A stretch of DNA of 64,000 nucleotides, taken from Lithospermum erythrorhizon. Its lineage: Eukaryota; Streptophyta; Magnoliopsida; Boraginales; Boraginaceae. The notes under the pieces are model-generated. The model was not told where the DNA came from, made no database searches, and saw only the letters and a list, made by a program, of their open reading frames with translations. Made by a program: the position numbers and the translations under genes. The first letter of the stretch is position 1, and the number at the start of each line of letters is the position of its first letter. The stretch is taken from the NCBI GenBank assembly GCA_019722365.1, contig JADFUC010001661.1, positions 62,001 to 126,000 of the forward strand. The letters run 5' to 3'. This document shows positions 24,292 through 36,433 of the stretch, piece by piece.

Positions 24292-25245
24292 TTAAACATT
24301 TGGAATATGGAGGCCACGATTATAAGTAAAACATAAAAAGGAGTTGGAATCACGGCAAGGAAAAACCTTGTCTCTAATATTCTTGAAAGTTTTCTGCTCG
24401 ACATTCAAAATGTATAGGCCGGAGTCGTACCAATTAATAAGGAACGTATCTTCATCGACATGAAATAGATTTCTTCTGAAGCTGTAACATCCATCCCAAG
24501 GGAATCCATATCTAACACTGTAAGATATATATTCATATGGGATTTTTGGGATCGTCCTAATAAAATGGATATTGTAATTCCGAACCCACAACCAATTTGT
24601 ATGGTCCTTGATCACCCTGATTGATGTGACATAGGCTTAATGATCTATTGGATGATGAGGCCGAGTGCATATTTCTTCGGAATCAATTCTAAACACCATC
24701 ACAGCTTGCCTGCATCTATCAAAGTTCTGATTACTTCTCACAATTCGTTTGCCATAAACTAACCAAGTACCGGTAGTTGATCTGTCAACTAGAAGTCTTG
24801 TCCGAGGCAACCCAAATATAAAGAAGCTTGTACTCACTACTTAATGGATGGACATAAAAACCACACATTCCAACTGACGTCTTAATTGCAATGCCTTTAG
24901 CCTTCCTTCACCATTTTTGCCGAGAGATAAGTACTTAACCTTGGGATGTGACATATACTTGGGATATGACATATAACCATAGTCTAGACATTGAATCAGA
25001 ATAACGGTGGGAAGCCTTACGTTTTTCAACCGGGAAGAAAAAATAAGAGCGCGAAAACTCTTACACACCTGACTACACTGGAGAACATCAGAAGCCGGAA
25101 GCCTAATTAAGATATTAATCATCAATAAATCATCAGGGAGGTCAACAACCCCAATTCCCTCCTCGTCGTCGTCTCTACTACCATGGCCACTGATTAAGCT
25201 ACGTAAAAGGTTTGAGATCCTTGTCAAGCACTTCGACATAACCAT
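24292..25245 (-). pseudogene. F-box protein gene with two in-frame stop codons
   Basis: One uninterrupted reading phase of 318 codons runs from ATG at 25243-25245 to the stop at 24292-24294, broken only by TAA at 24841-24843 and TAA at 24637-24639. The N-terminal third has an F-box: VVDLPDDLLMINILIRL and VLQCSQVCKSFRALI, about residues 33-70, the Skp1-binding module of SCF ubiquitin ligases. The rest resembles plant F-box-associated domains (WLVYGKR, NRGLHIPN). Both stops could arise from CAA by one C-to-T change. The frame is otherwise clean, so inactivation is recent or the stops are base errors. No introns are seen. Confidence 0.75.
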
Positions 25246-25354
25246 TACTTCGAGTCTACAATAATGACAAGGTAAAAGAAAATTGATGAAAACACTAAAG
25301 AAGTTGGAGTTTCATATTATGTAAAGAAAGAAAAAAGTTAATGCGAGTAAATCA

Positions 25355-25916
25355 GGGTGTTTGGCTAAGCTTATTTTTTGAGATAGTTTGGTAAAAAGCT
25401 AGAAAAAGTGTTTGGGTAGCAATCGAAACATAAGTTGATTAAATCGGCTTATAAGTTGAAATAAAAAAATTAACAAATTCTAAACTTTAAACATAAGTTG
25501 GTTTAATGGTAATTTCTTGAGTACCTCTCGATATTTAATTTTATCGCTATATCCTTCGTTTAATAGTCATAAAGATATAATTTTTTAATTATACCAACTT
25601 TTAGCATTTACTCTTGATTGAAGAAATCAAAAATAAATAAATATTATATTTTTTAGTCATAAAATATAATTTTTAGTTATAATTATTTTTATTCTTTCAA
25701 ATAAGTTGTAAGAAAAACGAGGTTTAGCTGCAATAGTTATCACTTACATGCTCCGTATGAGAGGTGCTTGGAGTTCGATCCCATGGTCTTATAAAAGCAA
25801 TTTTTCTGAAGAAAAAAATTAAGTTATGAAAGGGTTCAAAACAAATTTGGCCAACATAAATGGCCTAGCTTTAAGTTGGTTCATAAATTAAAAAAAAAAA
25901 GCTTAGCCAAACACCC
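25355..25916. mobile_element. hAT-like MITE upstream of the F-box gene
   Basis: Starts GGGTGTTTGGCTAAGCTTAT and ends with the inverse, AAGCTTAGCCAAACACCC. It is the same family as 1031-1703. It lies about 110 bp upstream of the F-box start codon and so within its likely promoter. Interrupted by a tRNA-like SINE at about 25718-25815. Confidence 0.75.
25718..25815 (+). mobile_element. tRNA-derived SINE fragment nested in the MITE
   Basis: It has an A-box-like TTAGCTGCAATAG at about 25724-25736 and a B-box GAGTTCGATCCC at 25771-25782, the spacing of a tRNA-type RNA polymerase III promoter, with no foldable tRNA around it. It breaks the symmetry of the MITE arms. The 3' end and target duplication are not clear. 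Confidence 0.5.
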
Positions 25917-27071
25917 TCTATATCTATATTTTTTACTACTACGAACAATGTAGTATTAATAAACAAGAGCACCTTAATTACTTGCTTGTATCACCTTAAT
26001 TATTACTTGCCATAATATAAATTGTAAACAAGAGCACCTTAATTATTACTTGCCTGTCATAGTAATACAAATTGTACTGTATTGAAGTATTAGCATACTA
26101 TTTTCATATTGATAGGTAAAAATTTGAATAATAGTAAATTTAGTAATCAACTAATTACTAGAATTGTTATGAAAATGATTAATACTAATTCTTTATTTAT
26201 GAAAATATTGATACTATTTCCTTATTTAATATCTTTTGCTATCATCTAGATATCTTATGGATACCTCTAGTATCTTTCGATATCTTCCAAATACTTCTAG
26301 TATTTTCGAATCTCAATAACCTTAGTTACTTATCTGTAGAATGGATGGTTTTTGTACTCTCTGGGTCCAAAAAAAATTAATTTTGAATTTAATGAATTGA
26401 AACTTTTTAATTTTAAACTCAAATAACTTTTAATATGTTATACATTTATTTGAAAAAAACATATCAATATGTAATAATTTCAACATAATTTACTATTAAC
26501 TTGATAATTTTAATTCAAATAAAAGTTTTGAAAATCATAAAGTTTATTAATCTTTTATCGTGAAAAGGACTTCACTTCTCTCAGATACGTAGAAATTAGA
26601 ATGGTATTCCAAATTTCCTTGCTTGAAATTTTATAGGGATGACTACATGTAATTTTCCCCCGTGTATAGCGATACAAACATAATACAATTTCAAACAATT
26701 AGAACAAGTAAAAAGACTAATAACTTCGGATAGTTTTCATTAGAGGTTATAGAAGACTAATAACTTCGGATAATACATGTAGTCATCGCTATAAATTTCA
26801 AACAATTAGAAGTAAAAAGACTAATAACTTCGGATAGTTATCATTTTATAATGTCATTACCAATTTACCATGCGAACATTAAGAGACCGTTTTGTTCTAA
26901 TACAATATTAGACTGAAAGTCGAAAGGGAGTCTTCTACAACCTCTAATGAAAACTAGAAATAAAGCTAAATTAGGGTGTGATCGTTTTAGAAATAACGCT
27001 AAATTGTCACATGTGCCTACTAGAAATGTCTAGGTGATAGTTATATACAATCTGGTACTAACATCATAATT
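25917..27071. repeat. Spacer with dispersed and inverted repeats
   Basis: No gene. About 26358-26575 resembles 47716-47956 (shared TTACTATCAACTTGATAATT), a probable MITE family. At 26710-26842 the word AGACTAATAACTTCGGATA occurs three times. TTTTCATTAGAGGTTATAGA (26734-26753) returns inverted at about 26933-26952, and TAGGGATGACTACATGTA (about 26635) returns inverted at about 26780. Confidence 0.55.
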
Positions 27072-29681
27072 TTACCGCTTCGAAAATAATACTAGGGCCA
27101 ACATGGACATTGAAGCCACAATCTTGAATCCAGAGGTCTCAAATATATTTTGCCTTACTTTGTTTACAGATACATTTTGTTGATTTAGTGCTGCCAATTG
27201 CTCCCTGAGCTCTTTTAGAGCCTTATCTCTTCGATCCCCCATCTATTACCAAACAATTTACAGTTCAGAAGATGGTTAACACGTACAATGCAAAAATAAA
27301 TATTGATCAGTGATCAACATTGATACAAAGATGCAATTAAAGCTCATCACCTACTGCATTTCTCAAGGAAAATAGTTTATCCGGAAAATGTTTATTGCAA
27401 ATAGCCATCAAACATGCTAAGACTACCTGGGAAGCATATAAATTACTATGTAGTTATCATGAGACAGTGAAGTCCAAGATATTTTGCAGGAAGGTAGCTT
27501 CATAAGATCATCATAAAGTATCTCATCAGACATCCCAAAGCAAGTCAAAGGATGCAACTTGTAATAAGTGAAGACAGCATTTGATATATACGGAAGTACA
27601 ACACTAACATACCCGTTGAAGCTTTCTGGTTTGTGAGCGAGCATCTTGGAGACAAAACTCCAATCTGAGCACCTTTTTCTTCAACTCTTGATCGACTCTC
27701 CGTTGCTTCTCCAGCTGTTTGAAAGAAACAGTTAGATAACATGGAAATTTCACTAATTTAAATGAAATAATAGCCCGACTCCATGAACATTAGAAAGTAA
27801 ATAACCTGAGACTCCAACTCCTTGATTTTAAACTTCCAGTGAGCAGACATGATAGTTATTTCATCTCTCAACTTGCACATCTCTTCATCCTTGGAACTCA
27901 GCAGCTTATTCATCATTTCGATATTCCTTGGTGATACCTCATCTAATAACTTCCTTAACTCAGAATCTTTATTGAATCCAGCTTTGGCTACTGCCTGCAT
28001 GATGTCATGCTCCACTCTTACAACTTCATCTTTCAGTTGCTTCTGGGATATTTCTCTCGATTGTAGATCTTTCTGCAGAAGATTTAACTGTTCTGCCAAC
28101 TTATTCACACGAGTTTCATGCTCTTTCAATGTAAGATTTTTCTGATCTAACTCTTTTAACAGAGCCGAACATTGAATTTGTGCAGATTGAGCATATACGG
28201 CACTAGCTTCAGCAGATGATTGAGTTACACGTAGTTGCAACCGAAGATCATCCAACTCCTTGAGGTGCTGTTACATGTTAATAAGCATACTCATTATGAA
28301 CAACGATTCAATCTTCTAAAGGCGACTTCATAACAATAAACGAATAAAAAGAGAAGGAATAAATGCTTAATTTTGAGTATATGGACAGGCTTGCACGTAC
28401 ATGCATTACCATTTGACATGCCAAAAGGAGAAGCCGAATGGATATCAAGAAGTCGTTACACAATCACATACTTCAACTAACTATATTTGAGATGAAGACC
28501 ATAGGCAGGAAAATGGTTAATTTTATTGATGCTGAGGAATTTAAGATCATAAACAGAATATAGGACAAAATAATGGACCTCAGTTAATTGAGCTTGACTA
28601 GTTCCCTCCATAGGATTAAATCACTCATTCAACCCACCCCCACCCCCAAATCCCTTCATGACTACTAGCAAATACAAACAATCCAAAATAGTGATTAACT
28701 ATAAGTTTCTAAATCCAAGGCATTAAAAATCCATGATAACCTAAGTGACAAAATAGTATATCCTTGGATAATTTAAAATTATTCTAAGATACCCAAAAGC
28801 ACAAACTAGAAAGTCCAAAGGTACTCTCGAAAGTTGAGTACAATATGCCACAACAAGCAGATCTCAGAATACAAACTCTTTAAAGTTAATCACCAAACAC
28901 ATTATCACACTGTAATATAGTATAAGTCTTTCAAATCAACAAAGAAAAATCGTCTGAAAATAAAGTTCAGATCTTTATTTAAATTTGGCAAGATACATGA
29001 TAAAAATAGAACCTTTTCTGAATCAGATGCTGAAGCTTGAAGCTGCCAATTTCTCTCCTCTAAACTCTCTTGCAATCTGATCATCTCTTCTTCCAATTTC
29101 TTTGCTTTAGCCTCTGCCTCCTAAAATTAATTCAAATTCAAACAAAAATTGAAAAATGCAGAATTCCCAAGAAAAATTCAAACAATTTTGAAAACTAAAA
29201 TGGACCCACATCTAACAATACTCCACTTTCTTGAACAAAACAAAAAACACAACTCAATTCACTTTTTTCTTCTTCTTCAACATTTCAAAAACAAACATTA
29301 AACAGTTACTACCTCCAATTCATTTTAATTCATATTTTCATTTTTCCGTATCAAACTTGACCAACAATTACTTACTCTAATAAATACTATATAACTTTGA
29401 TATAATTCGATCTGTCTTTAAAAATATATTCATAATATCATTTTCTCGTAATTTTAATAACATAACTAAGAAATAATCATTTAATAATACGGAAAAACGA
29501 AAACGTCAATTAAAGAAGTACATATCATTACAAGTACCTGTCTAGTAAGAGTTTCACGAAGAAAAGACTGTTGTTGAGAAGCTAGACGATGGCGAACATC
29601 CTTGAGCTCCCCCGCCAGAGACACCACACTCCGCCGGAAAATTTGCTTCTGCTCCCCAAGATCCTTCAGTAAAGGATCCAT
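27072..29681 (-). CDS. NEAP-type nuclear envelope-associated coiled-coil protein
   Basis: Plant NEAP proteins lie at the inner nuclear membrane, interact with SUN proteins and affect nuclear shape and chromatin. Exons: 29538-29681, 29013-29120, 27806-28267, 27613-27714, 27072-27242; all phases are zero and total 987 nt (328 aa). ATG at 29679-29681 sits in GAGAAATGG; a longer in-frame extension has no ATG. The protein is almost wholly coiled coil: [57 protein letters not shown], then basic [10 protein letters not shown] and [17 protein letters not shown]. It ends in a short hydrophobic anchor ([18 protein letters not shown]), the NEAP domain plan and usual length. The match rests on remembered family features; I cannot say which of the NEAP1-3 paralogues it is. 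A (GA)n tract at 30309-30339 lies upstream. Confidence 0.88.
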
Positions 29682-30307
29682 TTCTCTCAACACCACCGTC
29701 GTGGTCAACGATGATGACGGAAATTTCCGATTACGACATACCACCTCCGCCCCTTTGCCCTTTGACAACAATGCTCAAATTCATAGCTACCATATCAAAC
29801 AATACAATCCCGTGAATTGAAAGTTGGATTTCTTTCAATTTTACATGTTCAAGTAGTTTATGCAATATTGTTCAGTTGAAAAAGTACCAATCATTTTAGA
29901 AAATTATTATTTTTTAAAATAGATTAATAAATACTTGAATGGATAACTAATTAAAAATTATTCCAAACTACTGAAAGCAGCAAGAGTGTATAGAGACAAC
30001 CAAAAACAAATGTGGGTCAATGAAATAAATTGAGACAATTAATTAGCTTTGACCAACTTCCAAATTTATACTCCATGCATGTACACACGATATAATTGTA
30101 GGGAGTTCGAGGGCTCATTAATGATATAATTTCATATTTTTTTACTATATAATTGTATAGAGAAATTAAAAAAAAAAAAAAAGAGAGAGAGAGAAGATTT
30201 GTACCAAGCGGAAGACGAAACATATGATTTGGATAAATAATTTTTGCAGCTGAAATAGAGTTGTTGATTGAGTAGATTCAGATGAAATTTGTAGAGAGAG
30301 AAGTGTG

Positions 30308-30308
<1 letters not shown>

Positions 30309-30339
<31 letters not shown>
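30309..30339. repeat. (GA)n tract upstream of NEAP
   Basis: About 15 GA repeats (CT on the transcribed strand) roughly 630 bp upstream of the NEAP start codon; a shorter GA run lies at 30181-30194. CT-rich tracts are common in plant promoters and 5' leaders. Confidence 0.85.
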
Positions 30340-30341
<2 letters not shown>

Positions 30342-31399
30342 TGACTAATGGGACAATATTAAACGGATCACCAAACTCTGCTTATATTATTACGGACTGT
30401 TATTACTAATGGGACATTATTGTAAGTATATTTAGTAAAATACGAACTATGTATTAATGTAATAAGTTGGTCTTCCGTAATTAACGCCGGGTATTTATTT
30501 GAATTCATGGTAGAGAAAGTATGGATTAAGGTCAGATTTTAAAGTATTATTGTCTTAATGATTTAAAAGGCAGATGTTATTTATCATTAGTAAGTATCGA
30601 AGAGTTTTTATTACATAATGATCTCGCATGATTAATTAGGATATATTGGAATATATATCTATCATATTTTAGTATTTTATACTAATCTATTAATCATGAT
30701 ATTTTATTTTAAAATAATCGAAATAAATAGATAATACACATATTTGACTATTTTGAGATTAGTGTATACAGAATCTAATACTGAGATATAATAATTATGT
30801 TTAAAAAATGAGAATTTAATAAAGGGGGGACACTAGGTTCGGTTTTATGGTGTGTGGGGTAGGTCTGGAGATAGCCGAGGCTGGAGGTTGAGAAGAGACA
30901 AACACCGAAGCTGTGAAATATGGTGAAAGTGAGGTATAGGCCCCACAGCCTACACACTACAGCGAAGGGCGGGGAAATTGGAAATTTTGAATGGGACCTC
31001 TTTTGATCATTTGTATGGTGAATGGTGATGCCTGGAAACATCGATTTCAAAATGTTGATGAATTAGGCCTACTTCATTATCGACTTACAAATCACAATAG
31101 AGGGGAGTAATTATTTCCACGCTACAACTATTTTCATAAGAACGTGATGTAGACAGAAAATGCCTCAGAATATTTATAAATAAATGTGATTTGTTGGGAA
31201 ATGGATTGGACAACCCGTTTGTATAAATTGTTGGTATTTTTACACCCCATAACAGTTGCCCAGAGACAATGTCTGACAACTCGACGATCTCCCAGTACCT
31301 CCTCTGTATTATTTCTATCAATAATAAAATATTATTTCACCATTAAGAGGTAATCACAAAATTTCATCTTTTAGTGTTTTTCGCCTTATTTGAATCGCT
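30340..31399. other. Spacer without a gene
   Basis: AT-rich, then a less AT-rich part at 30830-31050 (GGTTCGGTTTTATGGTGTGT, then a purine-rich segment). Open frames on the minus strand of 78 and 91 codons show no family features. I see no gene. Confidence 0.5.
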
Positions 31400-33450
31400 A
31401 CTAACTTGATCGTCGTTGTCGCCATTTGCCTCCTACCACTTTCAGCTCAAACTACTTTTAGACCATCCAGGTAAAGCTATTGTTGAGTCGGAAGTACCCA
31501 AGCCTAAGGCCAAGCGATTCATACCCCCAATATCACGCCAAACAATGACAGAACGTAGCCGCATTTCCACCCCCATTAATGAACATGGATCTAGATCGAG
31601 CCCATCCCCTCAACAAAATTCATGATCAAATGGCGCCTGCCTCAAGTCTCAAAATCAAAATACATCTCATGACTACCACAACAAACACCATGATATTTTT
31701 TGGTCCATCTCATCAAGAACTGCGTGTCCTCAATGGCAATAATAAACATTCTAGAGAAAACCATGAAGAAATTGGGTGAAGCGGGTTCGCTTGGTTGTAG
31801 AGAGAGCAGAGATTTGTAGACAGGTAGACCTTATTCTAAAAACAGCCACTACAAGAGCGAGAAAGCTGGCTGAGGAACACGATAACATGAGCATAGAAAG
31901 GGAATCAGATCGCACTGACGACCTCCTTATACACCAAATATATAGTCCCTGATATAAACCAATTTTATGCTTCCCAAATATGGTAAGGGCGCCTTATGTG
32001 CCACTGCACAACCAACCTCCCATATGTCAATGCAATTAAGCATAGAGCTTCTCATGAATCAAAAGAGAATTTTATAATGAAACAAACGTGCTAGCCTCCC
32101 ACAGGAAGAGCTTAGCCGTCGATAATAAACGCCTTTACCTATACCAATGTCTATTTACCTCAATTCACGCAAAGATGTTGGCATAGGAGATCCGCAAAAG
32201 CATTTGAAAGGATTCTTGGCCTAAAATGATCAACAAGAAATGATATGGACATTTATGCCAAAGCTTTTCCAAATAGCTTAACTGAGCCGCTACTGATCGG
32301 TATATGGAATTGCAAGGTTACCGATTCATACGCCATACAATGATGAATTTATCGCTAAGCATAAAGCATTATCCATTACGGCAAGCGCATGGCAGCTTTA
32401 ATGGACTTGCAAATGCACCACGAAGTCGCCCAAATATTTGCCACATGAGCCATACAAAACCATTTTGAAATAACATCACGAAGATCGATAAACAAGATAG
32501 CTTATACGTGGTTTTTATCGTTGATTCGACGTGTGCCCAGCAACCTATCTCCCAACAACATGGCGGCCAACCATGCCAAGAGTCGCCATCTCGAGATTTC
32601 TATTCCCAGATGGCGAACAAAAAAATTATATGTTGTCAAAGCCTCCTCGAATGAGAGGGATGCGAGGCGAATAGAGACAAGTCAAGATATCGTGAATATC
32701 ATGTGAGTATGACCAATGGCACAATTTAATAAAGAATGTTGAAGTCGAGATCGAAAAGCTAGTCAAGAGGGGGTTATCAAAGGAGTTCGTGGATATAAGA
32801 GGTGTACTGCTGCTCGCTGTTAAGCTCCACCGGTAGATAACCGAAATCTAATAAGGGCGCCAGACGAAACCCGCGAGGAAAAATGTAATAGTTTGATTCT
32901 GCCACCTAGATCGATTGGTCGTGACTGACACAACCCTGTAGGGCCATGTGAGGGGCTTAATTGGGAGAAATTCCTCCTGTGTTAATTACGCTGTAGCAGA
33001 AGATATTCGTCATTCATCCCAGTTGTCTGTGGAAACTATTTGTTTTTCAGATTCTGAATTGCAAGGCCTCGGGAAAGGTCTCTACGACGATCGGCAGAAT
33101 CGCCCGCTTATTGGCAAATTGCTAATTCATGGAAAGGATGTTGATGGATACTCGAAGCTCAGTAGATATATTGTATTTTTTCACCTATGATAATTAGGAC
33201 TTCAACATATATCCAATGCACAATACACCTTTGGGTCAGGTTTACTCGGCATTCGGGTTTATCCAGCAGCAACTTTGAACTTTACCTGGCTCTGGGCAAA
33301 GAAGAAATCTACGATTGAGCCTCAGCCTACCTGCCAGTTTTCGATTTCAAGACACACAAAATTAGCTACGACAAAACCACCAATATGCCTTAGGATTAAT
33401 CGAAGAGGTGTAAAGAAGTTAGGTTAGATAACGGGCTTAAATAATAAACG
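31400..33450 (+). pseudogene. Ty3/gypsy gag-protease remnant
   Basis: Scattered coding pieces on the plus strand match the order of a plant gypsy polyprotein. About 32734-32790 reads VEVEIEKLVKRGLSKEFV, like the gag C-terminus (EIEKLVRRGYLKEFV-type). 33040-33150 reads ICFSDSELQGLG...DDRQNRPLIGKLLIHG, like the entry to the retropepsin domain (FSDSDLEG...HDDALVI-type). Many stops and frameshifts separate them. No reverse transcriptase follows and no LTR is obvious. Confidence 0.6.
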
Positions 33451-34700
33451 ATTCGCTTATAATTGGTGTGATGTTCTAATAATTATATTCTTCAATTTTT
33501 TTTTCATTATTTATGTTTTGTGTTTTATGTCTATTTTGATGTAGGTAATGAAGGCGATGAGTAAATGAATTTAAGTAACTACTATTGCGAAATTCATCAT
33601 ACGCGATATGAACAACTATCTAAGCAATTTTGCTTTTTAATTTCATTGGTTAAACTATTTTTAATTGAAATTATTAGTACTCTATTTTAAAATTATAATA
33701 CTGCTTATTTGAAATTATTAGTACTCTTATTTTAATTTAAAAATCATGCATTTGGGCGAATTAATTGCTAACGGTTCAATAGTCTATTTTGTTAATAAAA
33801 CCAAAAACCGATCAACCGAACCCAAACCGCATGAAAACCGACCTAACTTAACCTATCAATCTGGTCTAATTTCGCATCAATTAATTTCTGCATCGACCAC
33901 TCTTGACCTAAAAATTCAGCCAGAGTAATTGTAAACCTATATTTGGCTAAAGTTAAAAAGAAAAACCACCGAACCGAACCGAAACATCCCTAATTGTGAG
34001 ATAGTTGAGTGCAGAAACTACATGGGAATGTTTTCATTATGATCCAAACTAAATTTATTTTTGGAAATAATAATGTTGTATTTAGAATATTTGAATAATT
34101 AGATTTGATCTATATGATCTCAACAAGAAGTTATTGAAAATACAGTATTAAAAACACAAGACGGTTGATAGACAAGTCCATTATTTATTTGTAGTAATAA
34201 TTGCTATAAAAAAAATCGGAATATTAATCATTATCTCAATAATTTGTACCTCCCTAATCTTGTTTATAGGTGTTATACATAACTTGCATATATAAAAATG
34301 TCTACTAATAACAATATAACTATATAAGGTAATCTCTATAAATAATTATAGTAAAACATAATCACAATGTTCTCGAGCATAAATTCCAATTTCCAAGATA
34401 TTAATATCAAATAAATGACACTTACAACTAAAATTCCTAGTAGATCTGCTAGAACAAAATCAAGTATCAAATAAATGGGCAAATCATGGTATGCCAATTG
34501 CTTCAAAAATACTGCAAAAATGAGTTAAAAATTTCTTGGTTTCTGATCTCGCAAGCAAGTATACAATCATCCATCAATGATTCATAGACCGAAACTGTAA
34601 AAAAAAAAAAGAATGTCAATGACAAATATGATACTATTTGTACAACTAGTGTACAACTAAGACTACTAACAAATGAATTTTACTAAATTGATTAAATCAT
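33451..34700. other. Gene-free AT-rich spacer
   Basis: No coding or RNA feature recognised. It forms the 3' flank of MIR408 on the minus strand. Confidence 0.5.
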
Positions 34701-34724
34701 AGGAGATACCACAGGAGAAGAGAG

Positions 34725-34822
34725 AGTAGAGCCAGGGAAGAGGCAGTGCATGGAAAGTATAATAACATCAACAGTGATGTTGAACTATCCGTTCCATGCT
34801 CTGTCTCATCCCCTCGCCTTCT
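34725..34822 (-). ncRNA. MIR408: MIR408 microRNA hairpin
   Basis: The reverse complement of 34731-34751 is the conserved 21-nt miR408-3p (begins ATGCACTGCCTC, ends TTCCCTGGC). The reverse complement of 34795-34815 (GAGGGGATGAGACAGAGCAT + G) is the usual miR408-5p. The two pair with about 16 of 21 matches and a ~43-nt loop, with the mature strand on the 3' arm as in known MIR408 precursors. In plants miR408 lowers plantacyanin and laccase mRNAs when copper is short, and is induced by SPL7. Upstream there is a TATA-like TATATATA (34979-34986, minus strand) and a GTAC cluster (35067-35215). Confidence 0.93.
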
Positions 34823-34972
34823 TTCTCTCTCCAATCCCTCGATCTATTTATCCTCACATTAAAATCACAAAACAAGACACCTTCCTTTAGAAAGGTCTAA
34901 TCTGCAAATAATGCAATCGTGATGTAGCTGGCAACATCGAAAGCACCATGTTTTCACCAGAATAAATCATAT

Positions 34973-35215
34973 GTACATATATATACAAACTTGTTTCCAG
35001 CACCCACTAGTAGTGGAAGGTTGTAAAAGGTCATGAGAAGTATTAAAGGTTCCATTAGTCTTCATAGTACAAATGCTAATGTACTACATTCAAAGCATAC
35101 AAATGATTGGATGATGTACTCAGTACTTCCATCATGCTGAGTACCCTTAACAGTACAATTGATTATGCAAGAGAAAAGAGAATGGATTTGTACTTCCCAT
35201 GTTAGGCAGCGGTAC
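34973..35215 (-). promoter_or_regulatory. GTAC-rich promoter of MIR408 (candidate SPL7 copper-response elements)
   Basis: GTAC occurs at 34973, 35067, 35081, 35116, 35123, 35141, 35153, 35190 and 35212; the last eight fall in 149 bp, where less than one is expected by chance. GTAC is the core of the copper-response element bound by SPL7-type SBP proteins, and known MIR408 promoters contain it. The cluster lies 80-240 bp upstream of the TATATATA box for minus-strand transcription, giving a likely start near 34950. Binding itself is inferred. Confidence 0.75.
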
Positions 35216-36433
35216 AATAGGGTTGTGAGGGCATGGAGTTTGCAATTAACCAAGGATGGATGAAGGTAGAGATGAAAGCGACACCTGAAATTCGAATGCA
35301 CTGTGAGGGAGTATAACAAGCTAGGCAGCATACATTATGTAATTAATCGACGCCAAGCCTCATCTTGGCCAATGAGCTCAGCTCCACACGGATACAAACC
35401 CGAATACTGTCCCTTTCACCTCAGCTTCAAATATAGTCATCGCTGATCATCAAAGATATATGGGAAAATGATCAGACGGGAAGAATGCTAAACATGGGGA
35501 CACAGAAGATAGTGCTTAAACACCATCATCTCACTCCAAATCCAATCTTCCTATGACCTATGTTTAGACTCTAGAACCAGAAATTAACTCAATTAAATCA
35601 CTAATGAATTCGAAGACATGAATCAATGTTTTACATTTCATACATACTAACCGTGCAAGCTAGAGATGTATACAGGGACGACATTCTATTTAAATCATTC
35701 CTTGGGCCTTCACTCCAACCCCTCTGAGCAAAGTCACCTTACATGAGGACTATTATGAGCAGAAAGACATTATCTTCAGCAGATGGAATCACAAATCTTT
35801 CTGGATGGGGGGGTTGGCCTCACTCTCATGATGTAGGTAAGTGATGCATATATAAAATAGTGAAACATCAATTACAGTACACTTGAATATTTATGAATTA
35901 TTCACAAAGCATGCTGTTCCAGTAAAGAGGTAAGCCGGCATTAATTTTTTGTCACATTGTCAACCAACTAAAAACACAAAACTATGATCATTTGAGCTTT
36001 CTCATGGAAAAAACCATTAGCTCATATAATTAACAAATAGGGAATCCAGTAACATTAATTCTCTGAGGAGCTTATGCTGAAGAAGATTGGAAGTGAGAAG
36101 TAATGGAAGGAAAACTATGAAGAACAAAATAAACAAATATATATAATATAAAAAGAGACAGCAACATGACAACTTAAGTACACAACTGTTGTTTCTCCAA
36201 TGAAATTGTGATTAAAACGTCAGTTGATCACTTCATCGCCAAGAAAGGGAGACGAGATGGACTAAGAAACAAGAACTCGGTCATGTCTATAGATAAAGAA
36301 CTTGGTCATGTCTGATGAAAGGTTTTTCTTTATTTTCTCGTAACCTGAAAAATAAGAACTCGGTCATGTCTATAGACTAAAGATCAACAAAGACAAGTCA
36401 AATACTGCAAAACCAGTATTATACTTACATGGT
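35216..36433. other. Spacer between MIR408 and the MUSTANG-type gene
   Basis: It holds the distal MIR408 promoter side and the 3' flank of the transposase gene. At 36289-36372 the segment AAGAACTCGGTCATGTCTATAGA recurs in three diverged copies (36270, 36298, 36355). No gene is seen. Confidence 0.5.

Noticed and set aside
29481..29771. NEAP start at 29771 giving 30 more residues
   Set aside because: That frame starts with TTG; the ATG at 29679-29681 has good context and matches the family N-terminus.
35062..35331. 89-codon minus-strand open frame upstream of MIR408
   Set aside because: No family features; overlaps the GTAC promoter cluster and starts from a non-ATG codon.
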